DNA from: Paracoccaceae bacterium
GTDB lineage: Bacteria > Pseudomonadota > Alphaproteobacteria > Rhodobacterales > Rhodobacteraceae
Direction: 5' to 3'
DNA: 64,000 nucleotides
Assembly: GCA_027013095.1 (NCBI GenBank)
Contig: JALUYI010000052.1
Span: 1 to 64,000, forward strand
Both the position numbers and the translations under genes were made by a program. Under the pieces are notes generated by a model that saw only the letters and a list, made by a program, of their open reading frames with translations, had not been told where the DNA came from and ran no database searches. The number at the start of each line of letters is the position of its first letter. Position 1 is the stretch's first letter. This document shows positions 1-6,312 of this stretch, in pieces.

Positions 1-884
1 GGCCGTTTGGCCGAGCGAGCGGCCTGCAAACCCGGCGACCTGTCTCCACGTGCAAAAGCCTCCAAGGCAGCGAGAACGGCCCCCATTGCGAGCTGATAGT
101 CGGACTCCACGCATCCGCGCGGCCGATCGGTTGTCGCCCGGTCGACCAACGATTGCAGGTCGACCGTCGAGACGAAGCGCGAAAGGTCGATGTCGATGAA
201 TTGCTCCTGTCGCCCCAGCGCGCCAAGCCAGGGCCTGAGAACGCGCTGGGCGTACAGGTCGACATCGTCGCCGCGCGACGACTCGCTGATCGCACGCAGC
301 CCGGCGGAAACGACCTTGGCGCGCCCTGCCAGCACATGGTCGCGGACCAAGGCGACGGAAAATATCTCGCGCGGTTTTTTCATGCGCGCGCTCTTGTTGT
401 AGGTCATCAGACGGCACCCGGTTGCGCTGACCGCCGCGTCCGCCTCAAGCGCCCATTCCTCGCCCGCCACCAGGGCCGCCTTGAACAGGCCCAGCGCCGA
501 CACCGACGTGCGCATCGAATTGATGCCCGCAAAGGCGGCGGCCTGGGCCTCGGGTGGGATGGACACGATCAGCGCCGGCACCAGATGCAGCCCGACGAGC
601 GCCGCCGCGTGCACACGGTGCTGGCCGTCGATCAGCGCGAATCTCTCCTGCCCGGTCGCGGCCCCCGGCTGGATCGACACCGTGACGGGCGTGAACAGGG
701 CCCAGTCGAACGTCTCGGCGATCCGGCGAATGGCGCGCCAGTTTGTCGGGCCGAGGTCGCGTTGATAACGGTCGTCAATGTAAATCCTCGAAATCCGGAT
801 CCATGCAAGATCTGGTCGCGGCAGGGAAGCGGCCGAAACATCCACCGGATCAAGGTTTGAAATGTCGATCTGGCGCATCGTCAT
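1..884 (-). CDS. ParB-like DGQHR-domain phage protein (3' end outside window)
   Basis: The minus-strand frame opens with an ATG at 884 and stays open to base 1, so its end is missing. Near the N-terminus it reads RISRIYIDDRYQRDLGPTNW, followed by FALIDGQHRVHAAALVGLHL. This is the DGQHR signature of the ParB/sulfiredoxin-like fold found in phage and DndB-related proteins; family members bind or cut DNA or bind nucleotide. Its ATG overlaps the stop of the upstream gene (ATGA), so it is the last visible gene of the leftward prophage operon. The exact role is unknown; in phages of this group such a gene usually lies between regulators and packaging or transposition genes. Confidence 0.8.
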   Translation of the reverse strand, partial: MTMRQIDISNLDPVDVSAASLPRPDLAWIRISRIYIDDRYQRDLGPTNWRAIRRIAETFDWALFTPVTVSIQPGAATGQERFALIDGQHRVHAAALVGLHLVPALIVSIPPEAQAAAFAGINSMRTSVSALGLFKAALVAGEEWALEADAAVSATGCRLMTYNKSARMKKPREIFSVALVRDHVLAGRAKVVSAGLRAISESSRGDDVDLYAQRVLRPWLGALGRQEQFIDIDLSRFVSTVDLQSLVDRATTDRPRGCVESDYQLAMGAVLAALEAFARGDRSPGLQAARSAKR

Positions 885-1111
885 CGGTGGTCGGCCTCCA
901 GATCCTGCACGCGATCAGCCAGCTTGCGCAGCGCATCGGCCATGCCGGGCTCAATGAAGCCGGTAAAGAGGGGTCGCCGGGAAGTGGCGTCGGTCGCGAG
1001 CCCCGCGCGCAGTGCGAATGTCGGCGCGTCATCAGCCCGCACGACGATCTCGAAGGTCACGTGGCCAACCTGGTGGTATTCGCGCTCGACGTGAACGGCG
1101 GTCATGTGCAT
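881..1111 (-). CDS. Small phage protein of unknown function
   Basis: This 76-residue protein starts MHMTAVHVEREYHQVGHVTF and ends in a short charged helix (ALRKLADRVQDLEADHR). I chose the ATG at 1111 because GGGAGGGG lies about five bases upstream; a longer reading from 1177 lacks this. Both ends overlap neighbours by a few bases, so it is translationally coupled to the HTH gene before it and the DGQHR gene after it. No family is recognised; the middle reads like a small beta-rich domain (FEIVVRADDAPTFALRAGL). Confidence 0.65.
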   Translation of the reverse strand: MHMTAVHVEREYHQVGHVTFEIVVRADDAPTFALRAGLATDATSRRPLFTGFIEPGMADALRKLADRVQDLEADHR

Positions 1112-1341
1112 GATCGCCCCTCCCACCATCGTGGTGGCATGCCGCCGTCCTTGTTTTCGGGCCTTCGGCACAGGCACGGTACTGCATCAGCGGCCTTGTT
1201 GATGCGATTCACCAGGCCGATGACGGTCCCCTTGGTCATGCCCATGCGGCGGGCAATGTCCATATAGGAGAGGCCCTCGATTTCCCGCAGATGCAAGATC
1301 TCGAGCGCACGCAGATCGTCGGCCCGGCTCGGCACGCTCAT
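1102..1341 (-). CDS. Small helix-turn-helix DNA-binding phage protein
   Basis: This 79-residue protein has a clear helix-turn-helix at residues about 14-48, ending LSYMDIARRMGMTKGTVIGL. It resembles sigma-factor region 4 and GcrA-type HTH segments, in which the recognition helix starts at the MTKGTVIG motif. The C-terminal 30 residues (PENKDGGMPPRWWEGRS) are polar and probably disordered. The ATG overlaps the previous stop as ATGA. It is likely a transcriptional regulator of the leftward (late or replication) phage genes; the target is unknown. Confidence 0.7.
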   Translation of the reverse strand: MSVPSRADDLRALEILHLREIEGLSYMDIARRMGMTKGTVIGLVNRINKAADAVPCLCRRPENKDGGMPPRWWEGRSCT

Positions 1342-1778
1342 ATTTCCGCCTCCGGCACCAGCACCGCGCCCAGCGCCGCACGGGCCTGCCGCAGCGCATC
1401 AATCGCCTCGTCAATCTCGGTGGCTGCCTGTGCGCGGTCTCTGGCCGAAGCCGAGAATGCGGCACCGGTCAACGCGGCGACGGCCTCGCCCGTTTCCTTG
1501 GCGACACTTCGTGCCGCAGTCACAACGTCGGGCGCAGCAACGTCCGATTGCGTCCTGCGGTGGAGCAGGCGCGTGACCGGATATCGGCCCAGCGCGTCTT
1601 CAAGCGCGATCACGTGATGAATGGGCCATGGCTGTTCGCCGTGGGCGCGTCGAGACAGGGTGCCCTTGCAGACATTGTCGCCCCAGCGCGCGTTGATCGC
1701 CTCGGCGGCGGCATCGAGGCAGCCGTGAGCCGCGAGCAGGGCGCGCATCTGGGCCAGGATCAGGTCACGCGTGATCAT
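1338..1778 (-). CDS. Phage regulatory protein, CII-like
   Basis: This 146-residue protein starts at the ATG at 1778, preceded by GGAGGGCGGCAGC as ribosome binding site. Residues about 15-60 (AAEAINARWGDNVCKGTLSR ... VIALEDALGRYPVTRLL) match, from memory, a family of alphaproteobacterial prophage regulators annotated as phage regulatory CII-like proteins, in which the first part folds as an HTH. The C-terminal third is an Ala-rich amphipathic helix (ATEIDEAIDALRQARAAL), probably for oligomerisation. It lies third or fourth in the leftward operon behind the Cro-like gene, the usual place for a secondary regulator. Confidence 0.7.
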   Translation of the reverse strand: MITRDLILAQMRALLAAHGCLDAAAEAINARWGDNVCKGTLSRRAHGEQPWPIHHVIALEDALGRYPVTRLLHRRTQSDVAAPDVVTAARSVAKETGEAVAALTGAAFSASARDRAQAATEIDEAIDALRQARAALGAVLVPEAEI

Positions 1779-2020
1779 GCTGCCGCCCTCCGGGTTGGAC
1801 AAGGGCGAGGCGGTTGACACGCCTCGCCCCGGCCCTCACCATCGGCGGTGCCAACCAAGCCGACGGAGAAAGCGAAGTGCGAGGATGGATTGTCCGGATC
1901 GGCGATCTCGAAATTGCAATTGTCCGCTACATGGGACGTTGGGCGATCCTTGCCGAGAACGAAAATCTCGGGTCCTACCATTCGCCCCAAGCAGCGCTGG
2001 ATGATCTTCTCGGAGGTCAT
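1775..2020 (-). CDS. Possible small phage protein, overlapped on the other strand
   Basis: This 81-residue frame begins MTSEKIIQRCLGRMVGPEIF. It has no recognised domain, and its C-terminus (GEACQPPRPCPTRRAAA) looks non-native. What supports it is spacing: its ATG overlaps the stop of the zinc-ribbon gene (ATGA), and its stop overlaps the ATG of the CII-like gene (ATGA), in keeping with the coupled chain of the operon. Against it, the opposite strand carries a better-looking protein (1877-2098). At most one of the two is likely to be well expressed; the choice is open. Confidence 0.4.
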   Translation of the reverse strand: MTSEKIIQRCLGRMVGPEIFVLGKDRPTSHVADNCNFEIADPDNPSSHFAFSVGLVGTADGEGRGEACQPPRPCPTRRAAA

Positions 2021-2098
2021 GTCCCGTTCCCCTCCGGCCTGGACTCTTCGCTGCTGCCCATCCCCGAGGACATTGCCGATTGGCACCATCTACGGTGA
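1877..2098 (+). CDS. Small prophage protein of unknown function, antisense to the leftward operon
   Basis: This 73-residue frame reads GWIVRIGDLEIAIVRYMGRW near its start and later SYHSPQAALDDLLGGHVPF ... IPEDIADWHHL. The pattern SP-x-x-A-x-DD ... P-D-I/L-x-D/E-W recurs in small phage proteins of unknown function, so I take it as a probable gene despite its position. The GTG at 1877 is preceded by GGAG eight bases upstream; the frame can extend to a TTG at 1814. It overlaps minus-strand frames at 1775-2020 and 2017-2310. Confidence 0.5.
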   Translation: MRGWIVRIGDLEIAIVRYMGRWAILAENENLGSYHSPQAALDDLLGGHVPFPSGLDSSLLPIPEDIADWHHLR

Positions 2099-2310
2099 CA
2101 TGCGACGTTCGACGCCGCAGTTTCCGCCAGAGCGGGTTCCAGAGATGCGGGCAGCAGGACATCGATTCTGTTTCCGGGGGCCAAATCTACGCGCAGGACG
2201 CGCTCTCCACATACGGGACAGCGCGGCAGAACGCCCACGACAGTCGCAACCCGGTTTCCTTGCTGCCCAGCGCCCGGCGCAGCATCGTTGGGATATGACT
2301 TCGCACGCAT
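2017..2310 (-). CDS. Small zinc-ribbon phage protein
   Basis: This 97-residue protein starts at an ATG that shares one base with the stop of the Cro-like gene (TGATG), so it should be translated by re-initiation. It carries LPRCPVCGERVLRVDLAPGN and, about 40 residues on, CHRRWC. The spaced CxxC and C-H-x-x-W-C would make a zinc-binding site. The last 27 residues (rich in Ser, Glu and Gly) are antisense to the rightward frame at 1877-2098. The function is unknown; a DNA- or protein-binding accessory role in early phage expression is a guess. Confidence 0.55.
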   Translation of the reverse strand: MRAKSYPNDAAPGAGQQGNRVATVVGVLPRCPVCGERVLRVDLAPGNRIDVLLPASLEPALAETAASNVACHRRWCQSAMSSGMGSSEESRPEGNGT

Positions 2311-2519
2311 CACGCCGCATCCTCGCGATCCGCAGCTGGCGGATGCTCTGCCATCCACCTTCGCAGACGGTCGGCAACGGCAAGCGTAGGGCTCGACCTG
2401 CCCGCCTTCCACCTTTCCCACTGCCCCCAGCTGGCCCCGATAGACGCGCGCAGCACCCGCTGCGGCCTCGATCCAATCGCCGCGCAATAGGCCTCAACTT
2501 CCGAAATCAGCTGTTCCAT
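2310..2519 (-). CDS. Cro-like DNA-binding protein, first gene of the leftward operon
   Basis: This 69-residue protein begins MEQLISEVEAYCAAIGSRPQ and continues RVLRASIGASWGQWERWKAG, the shape of a short HTH protein common at this position in alphaproteobacterial prophages. I chose the ATG at 2519; a longer TTG start at 2555 would run through the operator and promoter. The predicted -10 box ends only about eight bases before this ATG and no Shine-Dalgarno is visible, so the message may be leaderless. By position opposite the CI-like repressor it should act as Cro, repressing lysogenic transcription. Confidence 0.7.
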   Translation of the reverse strand: MEQLISEVEAYCAAIGSRPQRVLRASIGASWGQWERWKAGRSSPTLAVADRLRRWMAEHPPAADREDAA

Positions 2520-2526
2520 GAAATTC

Positions 2527-2569
2527 GTTATGGGGGATATATCCCCTTTACGCAAGGGGAAATTCCACC
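2527..2569 (-). promoter_or_regulatory. Leftward phage promoter with two repressor operators
   Basis: On the minus strand TTGCGT (2555-2550) and CATAAC (2532-2527) are 17 bases apart. The spacer contains the perfect palindrome GGGGATATATCCCC (2533-2546). A degenerate copy, GGGGAAATTCCACC on the plus strand, lies at 2556-2569 just upstream of the -35. The same arrangement recurs at the rightward promoter near 4709-4758. The promoter drives the Cro-like operon; the operators should be bound by the CI-like repressor encoded at 2606 and perhaps by the Cro-like protein. The boxes are read by eye. Confidence 0.7.
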
Positions 2570-2605
2570 CATGCCATTGAGCGCTGAGCGACTTAGGGTA
2601 GAGGA

Positions 2606-3244
2606 ATGAAAACCTCGTTCAAAGAAGCTCTGGAACATGCACTACAGACAACCGGTCGGTCCTTACGCGAGGTCACCGAGGCTGCAGGCGTTTCTTACGA
2701 TAAATTCAAGAGCTTGCGACAAGGGAAAAGCAGAACAACCGGCGTCGACGATGCCATCAAGATAGCCGACGCTTTTGGTGTTTCCTTGGACCAGTTTCTG
2801 GCGAAAGACTTATCTCAAGACTCGACGCTATCCGTGGCGATCGTGGGCAAAGTTGGTGCAGGTGCCCGCGTGCCGGTTTTCGAGGCTTACGAACCCGGCA
2901 CAGGCCCACGCGTCGTCTGTCCGCCCGGCCTGGACCAGCGCAGGGTCGTGGCTGTCGAGATCGAGGGCGACAGCATGGAACCCGTCTATTCCGCCGGCGA
3001 CCTGCTTTTCTATACCCGCTCCACCCATGACGGCGTGCCCAGCGAGGCGATCGGTCGCCGCTGCGTCTGCGAATCGGATGACGGCCTCGGATGGGTCAAG
3101 CAGGTCAAGCTCGGCTCAGAACCCGGCCTGTTCAACCTCATCTCCATTAACCCGCAGGCCGACAACCAGCACGACGTGCGCCTTAAATGGGCCGCCCCCG
3201 TCCTGCTGCACTGGCCGAAGGAACTGGCTAGGAGAGTGGATTGA
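2606..3244 (+). CDS. CI-like prophage repressor with S24 (LexA-type) peptidase domain
   Basis: This 212-residue protein has an N-terminal XRE-type HTH (residues about 14-65, SLREVTEAAGVSYDKFKSLR) and a C-terminal LexA/UmuD/CI peptidase fold. The catalytic serine lies in VEIEGDSMEPVYSAGDLLF (about residue 117) and the lysine in WVKQVKLG (about 158). Such repressors keep the prophage silent and cleave themselves when RecA is activated by DNA damage. Upstream is the operator cluster at 2527-2569. Downstream, 38 bases away, are two cargo genes that probably share its transcript. The cleavage-site pair expected between domains may be VGAGARV (about residues 82-88). Confidence 0.9.
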   Translation: MKTSFKEALEHALQTTGRSLREVTEAAGVSYDKFKSLRQGKSRTTGVDDAIKIADAFGVSLDQFLAKDLSQDSTLSVAIVGKVGAGARVPVFEAYEPGTGPRVVCPPGLDQRRVVAVEIEGDSMEPVYSAGDLLFYTRSTHDGVPSEAIGRRCVCESDDGLGWVKQVKLGSEPGLFNLISINPQADNQHDVRLKWAAPVLLHWPKELARRVD

Positions 3245-3281
3245 TCGAATGAAACCATTTTACCCTTGCAGGAGATGAGGA

Positions 3282-3809
3282 TTGCCGGAAGGCCCTGATA
3301 GGCAAATGATACTGGACCTGTTCGCGATGTCGAAACAGGGTGTTGGTTTTGGAAGCTGGCAGCCTGGTAACCGCAGTGGAGCGCTGAAAATACGTGCCTC
3401 GATCGAAAGTGGCGGAATCTTGGTTAAGGGCGTGAGTTTGTTTCTGAACTGCCGGATAGATCAGCCCGACGAATTGGTGAGCGCAGGATTGACTATCGAA
3501 ACTGCGTATGGCCCCAAATGCTTTGCCCGGGTGGATTGGAGGTCGCGAGCCGCCCACTTCAACCAAAAGAAAATTTGCGGCGACCTGCAATTCGTTGATG
3601 CAGGAAAAACGCATGTGCACCGTCCGGACCTTTACAAGGAAGGCGTTGAGCCCATGGAGTATCTGAGGCAAAACCTGCCAGCGGCCGTGTCTTTGGACCC
3701 AGCGCCCGGAACATTTTCCGAGCTACTTGACATGGCTGGTAGAATACTGAGCGTAAACAATTTGACAGAGGTTGAGGAACCCCAATGGCAACCACGACTT
3801 CTTACTTGA
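3282..3809 (+). CDS. DUF6978-like protein, prophage cargo gene A
   Basis: This 175-residue protein uses a TTG start at 3282 behind GGAGATGAGGA. The core reads ARVDWRSRAAHFNQKKICGD ... AGKTHVHRPDLYKE ... NLPAAVSLDP. I recognise this as like DUF6978: an Arg-x-Asp-Trp, His-Asn, His-x-His and Asn-Leu-Pro pattern, of unknown function. The His/Asp-rich core suggests a metal site or nuclease-like fold but proves nothing. It overlaps the next gene by 25 bases. A sampled line is 50% G+C, against 70% in a sampled line of the early operon, suggesting a later arrival in the phage. Confidence 0.7.
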   Translation: MPEGPDRQMILDLFAMSKQGVGFGSWQPGNRSGALKIRASIESGGILVKGVSLFLNCRIDQPDELVSAGLTIETAYGPKCFARVDWRSRAAHFNQKKICGDLQFVDAGKTHVHRPDLYKEGVEPMEYLRQNLPAAVSLDPAPGTFSELLDMAGRILSVNNLTEVEEPQWQPRLLT

Positions 3810-4558
3810 CTGGAACCGGAAGAGGGCATCAAGACAACACCGTTGAAGAAGCGGTGCGGTCGCTCTTTTCCGTTGACCATATCGCTGGACGCCACATCAT
3901 CCAGATGCCTGTTTCGACCTCAAGCGGATCTCTCATATCCGTAACCGTCTGGCATGACGGTGAATTGTTCATGGTCACCGACGACGGAATGGCGCTTCAT
4001 GAAACTCTGTCCGCCGGGGCAAATGAGCAGGCGTTTTCGAGGATTGCAGCAGAACGATCCCGGAATTTCGGTGCCATCTTCGATGGTGGGACGATGCTGT
4101 ACATCCGTGTCTCGAAGGCGCGCCTCAAGGGGGCAATCATTGCTATGGCCAACCTCGTTCGGGAGGTAATCGACGAAACGATAGAACACTCGTTCCGGGG
4201 TGCCATCGACCGACGCCGCGAGCGGTTCATCAAGACTGCCACGGAGTTTTACCAAGACTTTCGCGTGCGGGAACATGCAAAACTTATTGGCTTTTCCACC
4301 GCAACACACGAGTTCGACCTTATGGTCGAGCGGGATGGATGCCCATTGGTGTTCGATTATTTCAGCAAAGCCGGCAATGCCGTCAATTCTGCCTACCTCA
4401 AGCTGTCCGACATGGCCCGCCTTGAGAACGGGGTAAAACCAGTAGGAGTGACGCCAAATCCTGATGCGATTGGCCCAAAGTTGACGCTTATAACCAGCGT
4501 TGCGGATGTCATCCACGCAGATGCCGATCGGTCGGTGTATGCTCGGCTCGCCGCTTGA
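3785..4558 (+). CDS. DUF1828-like protein, prophage cargo gene B
   Basis: This 257-residue protein has an N-terminal segment SVTVWHDGELFMVTDDGMAL (about residues 50-72) that resembles DUF1828, whose hallmark is L/V-T-D-D-G. The C-terminal half has HEFDLMVERDGCPLVFDYFS and later AYLKLSDMARLENGVKPVGV. This D ... [V/F]FDY ... K order recalls a degenerate PD-(D/E)XK fold; that is an inference. It is translated with the DUF6978-like gene in the immunity region, downstream of the repressor, where superinfection-exclusion or defence genes are often carried. It could be a toxin-antitoxin or anti-phage pair; no function is known to me. Confidence 0.7.
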   Translation: MATTTSYLTGTGRGHQDNTVEEAVRSLFSVDHIAGRHIIQMPVSTSSGSLISVTVWHDGELFMVTDDGMALHETLSAGANEQAFSRIAAERSRNFGAIFDGGTMLYIRVSKARLKGAIIAMANLVREVIDETIEHSFRGAIDRRRERFIKTATEFYQDFRVREHAKLIGFSTATHEFDLMVERDGCPLVFDYFSKAGNAVNSAYLKLSDMARLENGVKPVGVTPNPDAIGPKLTLITSVADVIHADADRSVYARLAA

Positions 4559-4708
4559 ATAGCGGGAACTGCCAATAGAAATTTGGACACGACCCAAAAA
4601 GCACGACGAACCTGCTTTCCGGCCACAGTCTTCCACAGATGCATCTTTTTCGATTGGCCGTCGACCTGATTCGGCCCCAAACATAGACAGCACATCAATG
4701 GACGTATA

Positions 4709-4758
4709 GGGGAAATTACCCCCTATTGGTTGACAAGGGGATTTTTCCCCCATACAGT
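4709..4758 (+). promoter_or_regulatory. Rightward early phage promoter with two repressor operators
   Basis: TTGACA (4730-4735) and TACAGT (4753-4758) are 17 bases apart. The spacer contains GGGGATTTTTCCCC (4737-4750), and a second operator, GGGGAAATTACCCC, lies at 4709-4722 upstream of the -35. Centre-to-centre spacing is 28 bases. The design mirrors the leftward promoter at 2527-2569, so both should be shut off by the same repressor. It drives the small-gene operon from 4785. Confidence 0.75.
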
Positions 4759-4784
4759 CCCCTACAAGATAACGGGAGGACGCC

Positions 4785-4991
4785 ATGCGACACATCCACC
4801 AACCTGCAATACCTGCCGCCCGACCGACGCGACAGTTTCTCGCTGATGCCCGCCTGGTCGTGGCCAACCCCGAGCTTTATGCAAACCGCCCTCTCCTGCG
4901 GCGCCTCGCCTGGGCAACGCTCATGGCCGGCCGGGGATGCGCGGTAGACCAGACGCGGCTCGCCGCCATGCCGGTGGAGATTTGGGAATGA
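4785..4991 (+). CDS. Small early phage protein of unknown function
   Basis: This 68-residue protein begins MRHIHQPAIPAARPTRQFLA and starts ten bases after a GGGAGGA ribosome binding site. It has a helical, Ala/Leu/Arg-rich middle (ELYANRPLLRRLAWATLMAG). It is the first gene after the operator-controlled promoter and its stop overlaps the next ATG (ATGA). No family is recognised. By position it corresponds to the first gene of a lambda-type PL operon, but it shows no antiterminator-like Arg-rich motif strong enough to call. Confidence 0.7.
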   Translation: MRHIHQPAIPAARPTRQFLADARLVVANPELYANRPLLRRLAWATLMAGRGCAVDQTRLAAMPVEIWE

Positions 4992-5209
4992 CGCGGCCGG
5001 TGATGCTCGGGGATCCGGTCATTGCCCGGCGAGGGCCGATGGATCACGAATTCCACGGTCGGGTCGTTGGTCGCCTGTTCTGTCGACCGGTCTATGACGT
5101 CGAGACAGCCGACGGCGAGGTGATCAAGGGCCTCACACTGGTCCGCCTGGACAAAGGCGCGCTGGCCGCCCAGCGCGCAGTTCTGACGCTGGAAGGGGCA
5201 AGCCGATGA
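4988..5209 (+). CDS. Small early phage protein, SH3-like
   Basis: This 73-residue protein reads MLGDPVIARRGPMDHEFHGR ... VETADGEVIKGLTLVRL. Short beta-strands alternating with Gly/Asp turns suggest a small SH3-like barrel; the function is unknown. The start is the ATG at 4988 that overlaps the preceding stop, since a longer reading from 4937 runs out of phase with that gene. Its own stop overlaps the next start (ATGA), so four early genes in a row are coupled. Confidence 0.7.
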   Translation: MTRPVMLGDPVIARRGPMDHEFHGRVVGRLFCRPVYDVETADGEVIKGLTLVRLDKGALAAQRAVLTLEGASR

Positions 5210-5490
5210 CTCCATGGGATTTCGACCGGGCCTCGCTCGAGGATTTTGTATCAACCCTGAAATCGACGCCTCCGGCCGACCGGCTCGGGGCGCTCAATCG
5301 CGCGGTGATTGAACACGGCGGGCGCTGGGACATGCCATCGGACGAGCCCGGGTTGTACCAGCCGATCATGGTGTCGGCGCAGGTTTTCGGGATTTGCGCG
5401 TTCGCGTCAGACGTGGACGAGCTGCCGAGAAACTGGCTCCGGGCCGCTGAGAACGCGCTCGCATGGGAAAACGCGGGGGAGTGCGCATGA
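5206..5490 (+). CDS. Small early phage protein of unknown function
   Basis: This 94-residue protein starts MTPWDFDRASLEDFVSTLKS and later has AENALAWENAGECA at the C-terminus. It is mostly acidic and helical with a Trp/Asp-rich N-terminus. It overlaps both neighbours by four bases (ATGA at each junction). Nothing in it points to an enzyme or a DNA-binding motif, and I do not recognise the family. Confidence 0.7.
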   Translation: MTPWDFDRASLEDFVSTLKSTPPADRLGALNRAVIEHGGRWDMPSDEPGLYQPIMVSAQVFGICAFASDVDELPRNWLRAAENALAWENAGECA

Positions 5491-5936
5491 CGCTTCCTTA
5501 CGAGAATGCAACATCCGGTCGGCGCGCCGTCGAGGACATTCGCCGCACGCTGCAGGCGTTCGGGTGCTCGAAGTTTGCGCCGATGGAGGACTTCGACAAA
5601 GGGTTGGTGATGATCCAGTTCGAATGGCGTGGTCGCATGGTGCAGGTAGAAGCTTCCGGCGCTGGCTATGCGCAGGCCTGGTTGAAAGCCCATCCATTCA
5701 ATTCACGACGAAAAGGCAGCCGTCATGACTACGAGAGCAAGGCTCTGGAAAAAGGCGCCATCGCGGTCTGGTCCATTCTTCGGGACTGGGTGAAGGGTCA
5801 GATCACCGCTGTCGAGACCGGGATACTGTCCTTCGAAGCGGCTTTCCTGGGTCAGATTCTTCTCCCGTCTGGCGAGACCGTCATGCAGCGCATTGAAACC
5901 CAAGGGATGCTGCCGACGCCGGAGGGTGGAGAATGA
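5487..5936 (+). CDS. Conserved phage protein of unknown function
   Basis: This 149-residue protein begins MTLPYENATSGRRAVEDIRR and contains VQVEASGAGYAQAWLKAHPF, then LRDWVKGQITAVETGILSFE. This combination (LPYENATSG start, WLK-NP-F, ILRDWVKGQVTAVETG) is familiar as a conserved hypothetical of Rhodobacter/Rhizobium-group phages. It has no catalytic motif. The ATG at 5487 overlaps the upstream stop, so the longer reading from 5463 was not used. Its position early in the PL-like operon suggests a role in replication or host takeover. Confidence 0.75.
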   Translation: MTLPYENATSGRRAVEDIRRTLQAFGCSKFAPMEDFDKGLVMIQFEWRGRMVQVEASGAGYAQAWLKAHPFNSRRKGSRHDYESKALEKGAIAVWSILRDWVKGQITAVETGILSFEAAFLGQILLPSGETVMQRIETQGMLPTPEGGE

Positions 5937-5955
5937 GCAAGGAAGGACACGAGCC

Positions 5956-6186
5956 ATGAATCGCATGCCTGACGACCGGCCCGACGACGAAACGATGGCC
6001 AGAATCGCCGCGGCGGCCGCGAGATCGACCGTTGGCGCGCTGGGCCATACCGGTGCCGCCACCGCCGCCCTTCTCGCAGCAGCACTGAACGTCGCCCGGA
6101 ACCATGGAATATCCGACGAAGAGGTAACCCGGTGCCTGCGCGGGCTGATCGACGACAACCCCGTCTGCAAAAGGCACCTGCAATGA
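5956..6186 (+). CDS. Small phage protein of unknown function
   Basis: This 76-residue protein (MNRMPDDRPDDETMARIAAA ... ISDEEVTRCLRGLIDDNPVC) starts at the ATG at 5956 behind GGAAGGAC. It is Ala-rich and helical, and the end resembles a short three-helix domain. It is the last gene before an intrinsic terminator at 6251-6288, so the first early transcript may end here unless antitermination acts. Confidence 0.6.
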   Translation: MNRMPDDRPDDETMARIAAAAARSTVGALGHTGAATAALLAAALNVARNHGISDEEVTRCLRGLIDDNPVCKRHLQ

Positions 6187-6250
6187 CCGTCTCTTCCCGC
6201 CACAGCCCTTGCCTCACCACTCACGGCGCTGCTCGGGGCTGCGGTGTAAC

Positions 6251-6288
6251 TGCCGGGGGCATTCCTCCCGCCCCCGGCAATTTTTCTT
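6251..6288 (+). terminator. Intrinsic terminator inside the rightward phage operon
   Basis: TGCCGGGGGC (6251-6260) and GCCCCCGGCA (6270-6279) form a ten-base stem with a nine-base loop, followed by a T-rich run from 6281. It lies between two genes transcribed in the same direction. It may therefore be a conditional stop that separates early from delayed-early genes, as in lambdoid PL operons, or the promoter for the next group lies just after it. Confidence 0.8.
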
Positions 6289-6312
6289 CACACTGGACAA
6301 TAGAGGACAAGC

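Noticed and set aside
1848-2609. 253-codon plus-strand frame across the phage control region
   Set aside because: It crosses the operator and promoter and lies antisense to the Cro-like and zinc-ribbon genes; composition is Arg/Pro-rich without a domain.
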